A DNA stretch of 64,000 nucleotides from an uncultured Lachnospiraceae bacterium (GTDB taxonomy: Bacteria > Bacillota > Clostridia > Lachnospirales > Lachnospiraceae). Position 1 is the first letter of the stretch. Every line of letters begins with the position of its first letter. Positions 54,614 to 62,318 of the stretch are shown here, in pieces. Below the pieces are notes generated by a model. The model did no database searches and had not been told where the DNA came from. It saw only the letters and a list, made by a program, of their open reading frames with translations. A program made the translations under genes and the position numbers. The stretch spans positions 1 to 64,000 of the forward strand of contig CANRPO010000017.1 in assembly GCA_947632515.1 (NCBI GenBank), read 5' to 3'.

Positions 54614-56263
54614 TTAACTGCCCAGCGTGGCCAGTATATGTTCCAGCATCTCGTCCACCACATTGATGTAGCGGCTGGACGCGTTGTATGCGTTCTGAAA
54701 CTTGATCATGTTGGAGAGCTCCTCGTCCGACGAGACGCCCACGACCTGTTCTCTCGCATTTAAGAGGGCGTCGGTGGCTACCGTCTGCGTCTCCTGTACG
54801 CCTCTCATGACCGATCCGCTGTTGGCCACCTGCCCCACCAGATTCGTGTAGTAATCGTTGAAACTTAACGGCGTCTGCACGTTGGGGTTCAGCGTATAGA
54901 TCCGCTCCTCGAAAGCCTCCTTGAGCCTCTCCATCGCCGGATTATCCTCCGAGTGTTCATCCAAGCGGAATTTTAAAAGCGCCGGATTCTGCCGCAGCTC
55001 CTGATTGATCCGCAGATTCGACACCGTCCAGTCGTCGTACTCGTTGAGCTTCTGAAACAGCTGATAGGGATTGCCGTCCTCGTCCCGCAGATAGCCCGTC
55101 TCGTTGTCCGGATCCACGCGATCCGCCTCCCAGGCGAGCGTATCGTTGATCTTCGTCACGATGGAATGGACCAGCTGGTCGAACTCCGCCTCCACGTTCA
55201 TGATGACCGACTGGGAGATATGGCGGTCATACCACCCCTCCTCGTACTGACCGTCCGTGTTGATGTTCTGCAGTTCACTGTAGGTCGCCCGGTGGTCGCC
55301 CCTCGCCAGGAGCTTGCTTTTCAGGGAGCCAATGTCCGTGTTCAGATCGGAGGATATGGTTCTTGTCAGGTCGAAGACCTGCGCTCCCTCCATTCCCTTC
55401 TCCGTCACGACCCTGTTGCCGTCTTTGTCATAGGTTGCGTCGGCCAGGACTCTCCAATACGGTGTGTAAAAGCCTGTGACCGGATCCGTATAGATGTCGA
55501 TGGCGTTGACCACTCCCCCTTTGACCAGATCCATATCCTCGAACCTCACGCTCATATAACCCGTAATGTCCTCGGAGAACGAGATGTTTCCCATCTTGGC
55601 CAGCTCGTCTAAAAGGGTGTTGCGCCTGTCGCGCAGATCGTTGGCGTGCTCCTTGCCCGACTCGATCGCCACAATCCTGCGGTTCAAATCCTCGATCTGA
55701 GCCGCGTAGCTGTTGACCTTGTTCACGTCGCCTATGATCTCTTGGTTCAGGTTATCCTGATACTGTCCCAAGCTCGTGTAGACCGCCGACGCCTTGGTCA
55801 GAAACTCGTAGGAGCGCGTCACAAAAAGATTCTGATTCACGGAGCTGGTGGGATCCTTGCTCAGCTCCTGTACCGCCTTCCACAGCTCCGAGATGGCCTC
55901 CGAGAACTCGTGTCCCACGGTGGGATCGCCGCTTTTGCCTTCTCCCAGAATATATTCGATCTCCTCCAAAGCCTCGGCCGACACCTCATAAAAAGCGTTG
56001 CGCCCCGACTCGCGGCGGTATCTCTTATCTAAGAATAGATCTCTTTCCTGTCTTGTGAGGGTATAATTGACGCCACGGCCCACCTGCTGCCAGTTCGGAG
56101 TGCTCTTGGAGAGCGTCTCATAGGATCTTGTGCCCTGAGAAACCTGCTGTCTGGTATATCCCGTGGTATCTACATTAGACATGTTGTGCGCCGTCGTATT
56201 CAGCGCATTATTGGAAGTTTGTAAGCCGGATACGCCTACCCAAAAGCTACCCATCAATGACAT
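54614..56263 (-). CDS. flgK: Flagellar hook-associated protein 1, first paralogue
   Basis: The product has 549 residues, beginning MSLMGSFWVGVSGLQTSNNA with the family motif ALNTTAHNMSNVDTTGYTRQ and ending with DEELSNMIKFQNAYNASSRY. It is closer in length to ordinary FlgK than its neighbour. It is 20 nt after flgN, its expected chaperone gene, and precedes a second flgK. Both genes are driven from the sigma-28 promoter before flgM. Confidence 0.92.
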   Translation of the reverse strand: MSLMGSFWVGVSGLQTSNNALNTTAHNMSNVDTTGYTRQQVSQGTRSYETLSKSTPNWQQVGRGVNYTLTRQERDLFLDKRYRRESGRNAFYEVSAEALEEIEYILGEGKSGDPTVGHEFSEAISELWKAVQELSKDPTSSVNQNLFVTRSYEFLTKASAVYTSLGQYQDNLNQEIIGDVNKVNSYAAQIEDLNRRIVAIESGKEHANDLRDRRNTLLDELAKMGNISFSEDITGYMSVRFEDMDLVKGGVVNAIDIYTDPVTGFYTPYWRVLADATYDKDGNRVVTEKGMEGAQVFDLTRTISSDLNTDIGSLKSKLLARGDHRATYSELQNINTDGQYEEGWYDRHISQSVIMNVEAEFDQLVHSIVTKINDTLAWEADRVDPDNETGYLRDEDGNPYQLFQKLNEYDDWTVSNLRINQELRQNPALLKFRLDEHSEDNPAMERLKEAFEERIYTLNPNVQTPLSFNDYYTNLVGQVANSGSVMRGVQETQTVATDALLNAREQVVGVSSDEELSNMIKFQNAYNASSRYINVVDEMLEHILATLGS

Positions 56264-56283
56264 AACTCTACCGTCCTTAACAA

Positions 56284-56802
56284 TTACTGTTTCGCGTCAA
56301 ACGCCTTGTTGCTCATGCCGATCATATCGCCCGTGCTGTATGCGCCCTTGTTGTAGTTGGCCGTCTCGGGCGCCTTGTTCATCGACTGCAGGACGTTCAT
56401 GTTGAACTGCACCAGTTCAAGCGCCTGCTCGATCAACTCGCGATTCTGCTCGTTGACGCGTTTCACATTCCGCACATTCTCCTGCAGCTTATCGAATACG
56501 GCCGCGAGCTTCTCCTGCTCTTCCGGCCTTGACGCAAGCATTTTGATCAAATCTACGACTTTTAACTTGTTAACATCCTTGTTAAGCACATTCGCAATAT
56601 CACCGATCGTCTCCGTCCTCCGGGCATCCAGATGATTGATCCGACTCACTATGATTTGCTCATCATCCGTGATTTTTGATAATTGGTCCAAGTCTTCCGA
56701 CACAATGACGGGAGTTTTACGCATGGACAAGTCGAGCAGTTTCCCATACTCCTGACTCTCTTTCTCCAAAACGTCGATCAAGACTTCCATTAAACTCGCC
56801 AC
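56284..56802 (-). CDS. flgN: Flagellar export chaperone FlgN
   Basis: The product has 172 residues, a long helical protein with LMEVLIDVLEKESQEYGKLL at the start and the FlgN-like EDLDQLSKITDDEQIIVSRI. FlgN escorts FlgK and FlgL to the export gate. It lies between flgM (24 nt) and flgK (20 nt), the usual order. The last 25 residues (NYNKGAYSTGDMIGMSNKAF) are flexible. Confidence 0.88.
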   Translation of the reverse strand: MASLMEVLIDVLEKESQEYGKLLDLSMRKTPVIVSEDLDQLSKITDDEQIIVSRINHLDARRTETIGDIANVLNKDVNKLKVVDLIKMLASRPEEQEKLAAVFDKLQENVRNVKRVNEQNRELIEQALELVQFNMNVLQSMNKAPETANYNKGAYSTGDMIGMSNKAFDAKQ

Positions 56803-56826
56803 CGCAAAATCTCTCCTTCACTGTGC

Positions 56827-57108
56827 TTACAGGCTTTCGATCTCCTCGTACTTCTTCATCAATTTCTCAGCAAAGCTCTCACCGCTCACCTGATAAGTGC
56901 CATTCGCAATGCCCGCTTTGATGGGAGCCGTCAGCTCTTCCCTGACGTCGGCCGCCGACGCAACCGCGTTCTTGGCGGTCTGAATATCCTTGCCAATGCT
57001 GGAAATCTGTATCCGGTCAGAAGAAGTCGTCCTTGCTTTTTCCTGCGTTTTCGCGGGTTTCTTCGCGTTATATACCTGCTGGACCTGCGTGTAAGCCTCT
57101 ATTCGCAT
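56827..57108 (-). CDS. flgM: Anti-sigma-28 factor FlgM
   Basis: The product has 93 residues from ATG at 57108 (AAAGGAG 7 nt upstream); upstream codons overlap the promoter region and are excluded. The C-terminal half (SSDRIQISSIGKDIQTAKNA, then IKAGIANGTYQVSGESFAEK) is the sigma-28-binding part. FlgM holds sigma-28 inactive until exported through a finished hook. As first gene of its own sigma-28 operon it makes negative feedback. Confidence 0.93.
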   Translation of the reverse strand: MRIEAYTQVQQVYNAKKPAKTQEKARTTSSDRIQISSIGKDIQTAKNAVASAADVREELTAPIKAGIANGTYQVSGESFAEKLMKKYEEIESL

Positions 57109-57148
57109 AATGACTCTCCTTTCAACAAACATAACCTTTACACTAAAT

Positions 57149-57175
57149 GTATCGGATATTTCCCCCAAGACTTTA
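57149..57175 (-). promoter_or_regulatory. Sigma-28 promoter of the flgM operon
   Basis: On the minus strand TAAA (57175-57172), 15 bases, then TCCGATAC (57156-57149). The first three bases of the -35 box are the stop codon of the upstream sugar kinase gene, so the two units are fused as tightly as possible. Confidence 0.87.
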
Positions 57176-58084
57176 GAGTTGATTTGACTTTTTATTATTT
57201 TCCGCCGGACGGCCTGCGCAAAGCTCCAGCCTCGCAAGCTCCAGACAGCCCATGATCCCCTGATCGCCGCGCAGAGCGGCGGGCACGATGTAATGCTCCA
57301 TGTCCTCCAATTCCCTCGTCTGAATATAACCGTTCAGCATCTGCGCCACCTTGCGCCTGATCAGCGGAAAAAGCTGTTCCTGATGCATGACGCCGCCGCC
57401 CAGAATGATCATCTGCGGAGACAGCGTCAGGATATAGCCCGCAAGCGCCTGCGCAATGTAGTCGGCCTCCAGCTCCCAGACCTCCTCCCGATTTGCGAGC
57501 AGCTCGGCCTTCGCGCCCCACCGCTCCCTGATCGCCGGCCCCGACGCCAGCCCTTCCAGACAGTTCCTGTGATAGGGGCACCGCCCGGCGTAGCGGTCGT
57601 TCTCTTTTCGCCGGATCATCACATGCCCCGCCTCCGGGTGCAGCATACCGTGGAGCAGTTTTCCTTCTATATAGACGCCCGCGCCCACTCCGGTACCCAC
57701 GGTCAGATAGACGACGCAACGTTTCCCGCACGCCTGCCCGAAAGTCACCTCCCCGAGCACAGCGCTGTTCACATCCGTGTCAAAGCCGATGGGGCATTGC
57801 AATGCCTCCGCGAACACACTCACGACGGGGCAGTTGCGCCATGCCTCCTTGGGCGTGGACGTGATATAGCCGTAGCGCGGAGAAGTCCGGTCCAGCTCGA
57901 TCGGGCCGAAACAGCCGACGCCCAGCGCCTCCACGCCTTTCTCCCGAAAATATGCGATCAGTTGCGGCATCGTGGTCTGAGGGGCGTCCGTAGGGATCGT
58001 TGTCCGCTCATAAATCTTTCCCGTCTCGTCTCCCACGGCGCAGACCATCTTGGTCCCGCCCGTCTCCAACGCGCCTAATCTCAT
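57173..58084 (-). CDS. ROK-family sugar kinase (fructokinase type)
   Basis: The product has 303 residues. The N-terminal ATP site GALETGGTKMVCAVGDETGK, the catalytic-Asp region DTDVNSAVLGE and VGTGVGAGVYIEGKLLHG are intact. The zinc site uses GHVMIRR and RCPYHRNCLEG as in fructokinases of the YdhR/ScrK type. It phosphorylates a hexose, most likely fructose or a related sugar. It follows the alpha-galactosidase gene by 60 nt. With an alpha-galactosidase it would fit use of raffinose-type oligosaccharides, but a sucrase is not visible. Its stop codon is part of the flgM promoter. Confidence 0.88.
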   Translation of the reverse strand: MRLGALETGGTKMVCAVGDETGKIYERTTIPTDAPQTTMPQLIAYFREKGVEALGVGCFGPIELDRTSPRYGYITSTPKEAWRNCPVVSVFAEALQCPIGFDTDVNSAVLGEVTFGQACGKRCVVYLTVGTGVGAGVYIEGKLLHGMLHPEAGHVMIRRKENDRYAGRCPYHRNCLEGLASGPAIRERWGAKAELLANREEVWELEADYIAQALAGYILTLSPQMIILGGGVMHQEQLFPLIRRKVAQMLNGYIQTRELEDMEHYIVPAALRGDQGIMGCLELARLELCAGRPAENNKKSNQL

Positions 58085-58144
58085 AGCCTTCCCTCCGTCC
58101 CATACACACGAGCGCGCCGCCCGCAGACGCCATACCGCCCATGA

Positions 58145-60403
58145 CTACGCATCCTCAGCCTGCATAAAATAAAGTCTTGACGCGAAGTCGGGGGAATACC
58201 TCGCCTGAGCGTTGTAACCTTCTCCCGCGAAGGCCTGTTTCAGTCTGACGCCGCCGTACATCAGCGTGTCGCCGCAGGCGCGGCAGTCCTCCGTCCGGCG
58301 GTTGTAAAAGTGGTATCTTCGCGCAGGATCAAGCCCTTTGGCCATGTAATACCCGGACTGCGTGTTGGGCTGCACGAGTTTCTGCATCAGAAATCCCACG
58401 GCCCTGCCCCGGTCGGCGGACACGCACGTCCACTCCGTGATATTGCCGGGGACGCCGCCCTCCCCGCGCGCAAAGGTCCTGCCCCGGTAGAAATCGCCCC
58501 TCTGCAGCACGTCGCGCCACCGCTTATACAGGGCGATCTGTTCCTTCACCGCATCCCGTTCTTCCTCATCCATATCGCAGAGATCGCACTCGTAACCGCA
58601 GACGCCGAAACACGCCACATTGAAGCGCGTCTCTAGGGGCGTGGTCCGCAGCGTCTGGTGATTCGGGCAGGCGGACACATGGGCGCCGACGACAGACATC
58701 GGATAGCCGTAGCTGTATCCTGTCTGGATCTCGGCGCGGCACAGCGCGTCCGTGTCGTCGCTGGCCCAGATCTGCGGAAAATAGCACAGGATCCCCAGAT
58801 CGAATCGGTTGCCGCCCGCCGAACAGCCTTCAAACAGGATGTGCGGAAACCGCAGCGTCAGCTCCCGCATACAGTGGTACAGCCCCATCACATAGCGGTG
58901 CGCCACCTCGCCCTGCCGCTCCGGCGGCAGCGCGCCCGAATAGTAATCGGTAAAGGTGCGGTTCATGTCCCACTTCACATAAGAGATCCCTTCCGTGGAG
59001 AACACCTTACTCATCTCTTCTATGATATAGTCCTGCACTTCCCGCCTCGTCAGATCCAAGATCCGCTGGTTTCTTCCCTCCGAGTGCGGTCTGCCGGGGA
59101 TCTGCAGCGCCCAGTCGGGATGCGTCCCGTACAGCCTGCTCTTCACATTCACCATCTCCGGCTCTACCCAGATGCCGAACTCCATGCCAAGCTCCCGCAC
59201 TTTCCGCGCCAGTCCCTCCAGACCGTCCGGCAGTTTCCCCCGGTTCACTTCCCAGTCGCCCAAGGACCGGGTATCGTCGTCCCTGTTCCCAAACCAGCCG
59301 TCGTCCATGACGAAAAGCTCAATGCCGACCTCTCTGCCCGCCTCGGCAAGCTGCAGAAGTCTGCGCTCATTTATGTCAAAGTAAGCCGCCTCCCAGCTGT
59401 TTAAGAGCACGGGGCGCAGCTTGTCCTTCCACTCGCCGCGCACGATATGCTCCCTCACAAAGCGGTGCATCCCCCGGCTCATGCCGTTGTATCCCGCGCA
59501 GGAATATCCCATCACCGCCTCGGGCGCCTCGAAATCCTCCCCCGGCCCCACCGGATAAGAGAAGGATTGCGGATTGATGCCGGAGACGAATCTGGTCTTG
59601 CCATACCCGCTGACCTCCACCGCCTCATAGTGGTTGCCGCTGTAGATCAGGTTAAATCCATAGCAGTCTCCCGCGTCCTCCGAAGTGTCCGCCTTGCTCA
59701 GCATGACAAAAGGGTTCGCGCGGCTGGAGGATGTTCCCGTGTAGGAGGCGTTCACATGTCTGCCGGATATGACGCGCGTGTCAGTCTTGCGCATCTCTCT
59801 GGCCCATGCCCCGGTGAAGGTCGTAAAAATATATTCCGGCGTGTCAAAGTCGAGCTGCAGGCTCATAAGCCGCTCCAGCCGCACCGTCTCCCGGCTCTCA
59901 TTGACAAGACGGGCACTCCTCGTGATCACATCACAGTCCGCGTACACATAGTAGTGCAGCTCCAGTCTCAGCTCATACTGCCGGTCTCTCAGGGTGACGC
60001 ACAGATGTTCCGTCCCGTTGTTCTCATCATAGGATCCCGGCAGCGTCCGGTACGCCTCTTTGCCCGTGCCGATCTCAGCCTTCTCAAACAGGAAATCGGA
60101 AGTGGCGCTGCCATCCCCATGGATCACCTCGATAAACGGCTCCCTGATGTCCCCCTTGCCATAGGAGGACATCTCCAGTCTGATGTCCTCCAGGGAAAAA
60201 TCTATATTTTCCTGATCGTAGGCGTTGGTATTTCCCGGCATGAAGGCATGTTTCTCCGTCAGCGCCTCCATGTCCGCGTCGCTTTCGACCGTAATTCTTC
60301 TGCCGTAATACAAGTGTTCCAAATGCCCTGTCTTCATCACCCGAAAACAGTATGTGGTGCGCTCTGTCGCCAGCGCGAAGCATTGCCCGAATCTCCGAAT
60401 CAT
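58145..60403 (-). CDS. Alpha-galactosidase, family GH36
   Basis: The product has 752 residues without a signal peptide, so it is cytoplasmic. The catalytic nucleophile is Asp479 in YVKWDMNR and the acid/base is Asp549 in WASDDTDALCR, positions almost the same as in the Geobacillus enzyme AgaA. DDGWFGNRDDDTRSLGDWEV and FEGCSAGGNRFDLG are family hallmarks. It removes terminal alpha-galactose from melibiose, raffinose or galactomannan fragments. Its ATG overlaps the transporter stop (ATGA), so import and hydrolysis are translated together. Confidence 0.95.
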   Translation of the reverse strand: MIRRFGQCFALATERTTYCFRVMKTGHLEHLYYGRRITVESDADMEALTEKHAFMPGNTNAYDQENIDFSLEDIRLEMSSYGKGDIREPFIEVIHGDGSATSDFLFEKAEIGTGKEAYRTLPGSYDENNGTEHLCVTLRDRQYELRLELHYYVYADCDVITRSARLVNESRETVRLERLMSLQLDFDTPEYIFTTFTGAWAREMRKTDTRVISGRHVNASYTGTSSSRANPFVMLSKADTSEDAGDCYGFNLIYSGNHYEAVEVSGYGKTRFVSGINPQSFSYPVGPGEDFEAPEAVMGYSCAGYNGMSRGMHRFVREHIVRGEWKDKLRPVLLNSWEAAYFDINERRLLQLAEAGREVGIELFVMDDGWFGNRDDDTRSLGDWEVNRGKLPDGLEGLARKVRELGMEFGIWVEPEMVNVKSRLYGTHPDWALQIPGRPHSEGRNQRILDLTRREVQDYIIEEMSKVFSTEGISYVKWDMNRTFTDYYSGALPPERQGEVAHRYVMGLYHCMRELTLRFPHILFEGCSAGGNRFDLGILCYFPQIWASDDTDALCRAEIQTGYSYGYPMSVVGAHVSACPNHQTLRTTPLETRFNVACFGVCGYECDLCDMDEEERDAVKEQIALYKRWRDVLQRGDFYRGRTFARGEGGVPGNITEWTCVSADRGRAVGFLMQKLVQPNTQSGYYMAKGLDPARRYHFYNRRTEDCRACGDTLMYGGVRLKQAFAGEGYNAQARYSPDFASRLYFMQAEDA

Positions 60404-61779
60404 CTTTCATCCTCTCCCGCATGTCTCCGTTTGATCTGCAAGGCGATCTCCTCCACCTTCTCTTCCGTGAGCCTGTATCTCCTGCGGAACAGGAATACCG
60501 CTGCCAGAAGACCGACGATCGGCACCACCGTCATCGTCATGCGCAGGATCAGGATCGAAAACGACGGCACACCCGCAGCCGCCGCACTGTCGTTCAGATT
60601 CGCCACGGACAGACAGATCGACGCGATCAGCACCGCCACGCCGGAGGCCAGCTTGACAACGAAGGTCTGCATGGAGAAGATCACGCTCTCGTCCCGCCGA
60701 TCGTTTTTCAGCTCGCCGTAATCCACCGTGTTGGCCAAGAATACCGTGGTCAGCACCGTCAGCATCCCGAAGGCCGCGAACACGAAGAAGGCCGGAACAA
60801 ACAGCAGGAAAATATTGGTAAGCCCCAGACACATCAGCACAAAAAGCACCGCATAGCCCGTGATCGCCATGACAAAGCTCACATAGAACACCTGCAGAGA
60901 GTTGATAAATCTGCGCAGCAGCGGATAGAAGATCATCATGGACACGATCTGGATGCCGCCGCCGAAGGTGTTGAACAGCGTATAGTCGTCCACCCACTTC
61001 TGCCCGCCGATGTCGTACTGGAAGAAATAGATCAGCAGATTGGAGGTGATGTACAGCGAGCAGTTAATCAGCACGATCGCCGCCACAACCACCATCGTCT
61101 GGTCGTTCCGGATGAGGGCGCGGAACATCTGGCCTACGGTGGGCGCCTCCACATCTACGGTAGATTTCTCCTTGATATTGACGCAGGTGATCGCGATGAA
61201 TACGACGAACAGCGCGGCGATGATCAGCGCGAACCTCTGAAAGCCCGCGCGGTAGTCGTCCTGTCCGAGAGCCACCACGCATTTCATGGTGATGATCGTG
61301 ATCAGCGCGGAGCCTACGCCCGCGCAGGAGCGGGCCAGCGTGGTGAGGCTTTCGCGCTCCCTGCCGCCCTCCGTGAAGGCGGGGATCATGGACCAGTAGG
61401 GAATATCCATCATGGTGTAGGTGACGCCCCACACAATATAGACTATCGCCGCATAGGCCACAAGCCCTCTGCCGTTTAAGGCCGGCGGAGCGGAGAACAT
61501 GACAAATAAGATCACTGCGTTCAGGATCGTGCCGACCAAAAGCCACGGGCGGAATTTGCCCCATCTCGTCCTCGTCTTCGCCACCAGCACGCCCATAACC
61601 GGGTCGTTGAACGCGTCGAACACGCGGGCCGCCATCAGAATAATGCCCATCGCCACCGCGCTCACCCCGAGAATGTCCTGATAGTAGTACAGAATATAGC
61701 TTGCGGAAAGCATGTAGACCATGTCCTTTCCCACAGCCCCCAAGCCGTAGGATACTTTTTCCTTAAATGAAAGTTTCAT
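60400..61779 (-). CDS. GPH-family sugar:cation symporter
   Basis: The product has 459 residues from ATG at 61779 (GGGGAGGT upstream); the longer reading adds 16 residues without a ribosome site. It is a 12-segment membrane protein of the glycoside-pentoside-hexuronide family (as MelB). DAFNDPVMGVLVAKTRTRWG near residues 55-75 carries the conserved Asp residues and the cytoplasmic RxRxG signature, and YWSMIPAFTEGGRERESLT is also typical. It probably imports alpha-galactosides with a cation for the overlapping alpha-galactosidase gene. Confidence 0.92.
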   Translation of the reverse strand: MKLSFKEKVSYGLGAVGKDMVYMLSASYILYYYQDILGVSAVAMGIILMAARVFDAFNDPVMGVLVAKTRTRWGKFRPWLLVGTILNAVILFVMFSAPPALNGRGLVAYAAIVYIVWGVTYTMMDIPYWSMIPAFTEGGRERESLTTLARSCAGVGSALITIITMKCVVALGQDDYRAGFQRFALIIAALFVVFIAITCVNIKEKSTVDVEAPTVGQMFRALIRNDQTMVVVAAIVLINCSLYITSNLLIYFFQYDIGGQKWVDDYTLFNTFGGGIQIVSMMIFYPLLRRFINSLQVFYVSFVMAITGYAVLFVLMCLGLTNIFLLFVPAFFVFAAFGMLTVLTTVFLANTVDYGELKNDRRDESVIFSMQTFVVKLASGVAVLIASICLSVANLNDSAAAAGVPSFSILILRMTMTVVPIVGLLAAVFLFRRRYRLTEEKVEEIALQIKRRHAGEDER

Positions 61780-61924
61780 GTGCGTTACCTCCCCAATCTC
61801 TGCGTATAATCGCCGGTCGCCGGGCAATGTTCCATCGAAACCGTCTGTTCAGCCCGCACAGAAACGCAAGTCCTGTCCCCGTCATTTCAGAGACATCCGC
61901 AGCATAGTCAATCAGTTCCTTCAT
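61763..61924 (-). CDS. Possible short upstream ORF of the galactoside operon
   Basis: From ATG at 61924, behind GAGGGAG with 8 nt spacing, the frame runs 53 codons (MKELIDYAADVSEMTGTGLA first) and ends 17 bases inside the transporter gene. It could be a coupled leader peptide. No family is recognised and the frame may be chance. Confidence 0.25.
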   Translation of the reverse strand: MKELIDYAADVSEMTGTGLAFLCGLNRRFRWNIARRPAIIRRDWGGNAHETFI

Positions 61925-62044
61925 TCCGGCACTCCCTCTCAAAACTTTTCTGTTGTCTGACGCGATCTCAATATTTCCCAATACCAATCAAACATACAAA
62001 TATTCTATGCTCTTCAAAATATTTTAGCAAGAAAAAAATCTCTT

Positions 62045-62236
62045 TCAGGCCGCAGGCTCCTTCTTTTCCGTGCCGGAGCCCTCCAGCCGGGAAAAGCACA
62101 GAGGATAGACCACCATGAGGATGAGCAGCTCCAAGAACCGCCCCAAAGTCACGCCCGGAAGACGCCCCGCATCCTTAAAGCCGTCCACCTTCATCTTCTC
62201 GGGACCCGCCGGAAGACTGCCGTCCGCATAGTCCAT
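62045..62236 (-). CDS. Short membrane-segment ORF after the 5'-nucleotidase
   Basis: The frame has 63 residues with one likely membrane segment (LGRFLELLILMVVYPLCF). It follows the 5'-nucleotidase gene by about 80 bases across a hairpin. The ribosome site (GAGGGAG) is 18 nt from the ATG, which is poor. It could be a small membrane protein or the tail of a lost gene. Confidence 0.3.
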   Translation of the reverse strand: MDYADGSLPAGPEKMKVDGFKDAGRLPGVTLGRFLELLILMVVYPLCFSRLEGSGTEKKEPAA

Positions 62237-62272
62237 GGGATAGGCTTTGTATTTCTCCCTCTAATATCAAAT

Positions 62273-62297
62273 CGGGGACAGAAGATGTCTGCCCCCG
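62273..62297 (-). terminator. Hairpin after the 5'-nucleotidase gene
   Basis: On the minus strand CGGGGGCAGA and TCTGTCCCCG pair with one G-T, 22 bases beyond the stop. Only a short T-rich stretch (ATTTGATATT) follows, so it is a weak terminator at best. Confidence 0.5.
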
Positions 62298-62318
62298 CGT
62301 TTTGGCAATTTCTGTATT

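Noticed and set aside
52620-54617. A 665-residue plus-strand open frame opposite flgK
   Set aside because: It is the reverse shadow of flgK; the repeated HVDL/VVHA-like composition reflects the opposite strand's Asp/Asn/Val codons.
57109-57237. Longer start for flgM adding 43 residues
   Set aside because: The extra codons run through the sigma-28 promoter and into the upstream gene's stop; the ATG at 57108 has a proper ribosome site.
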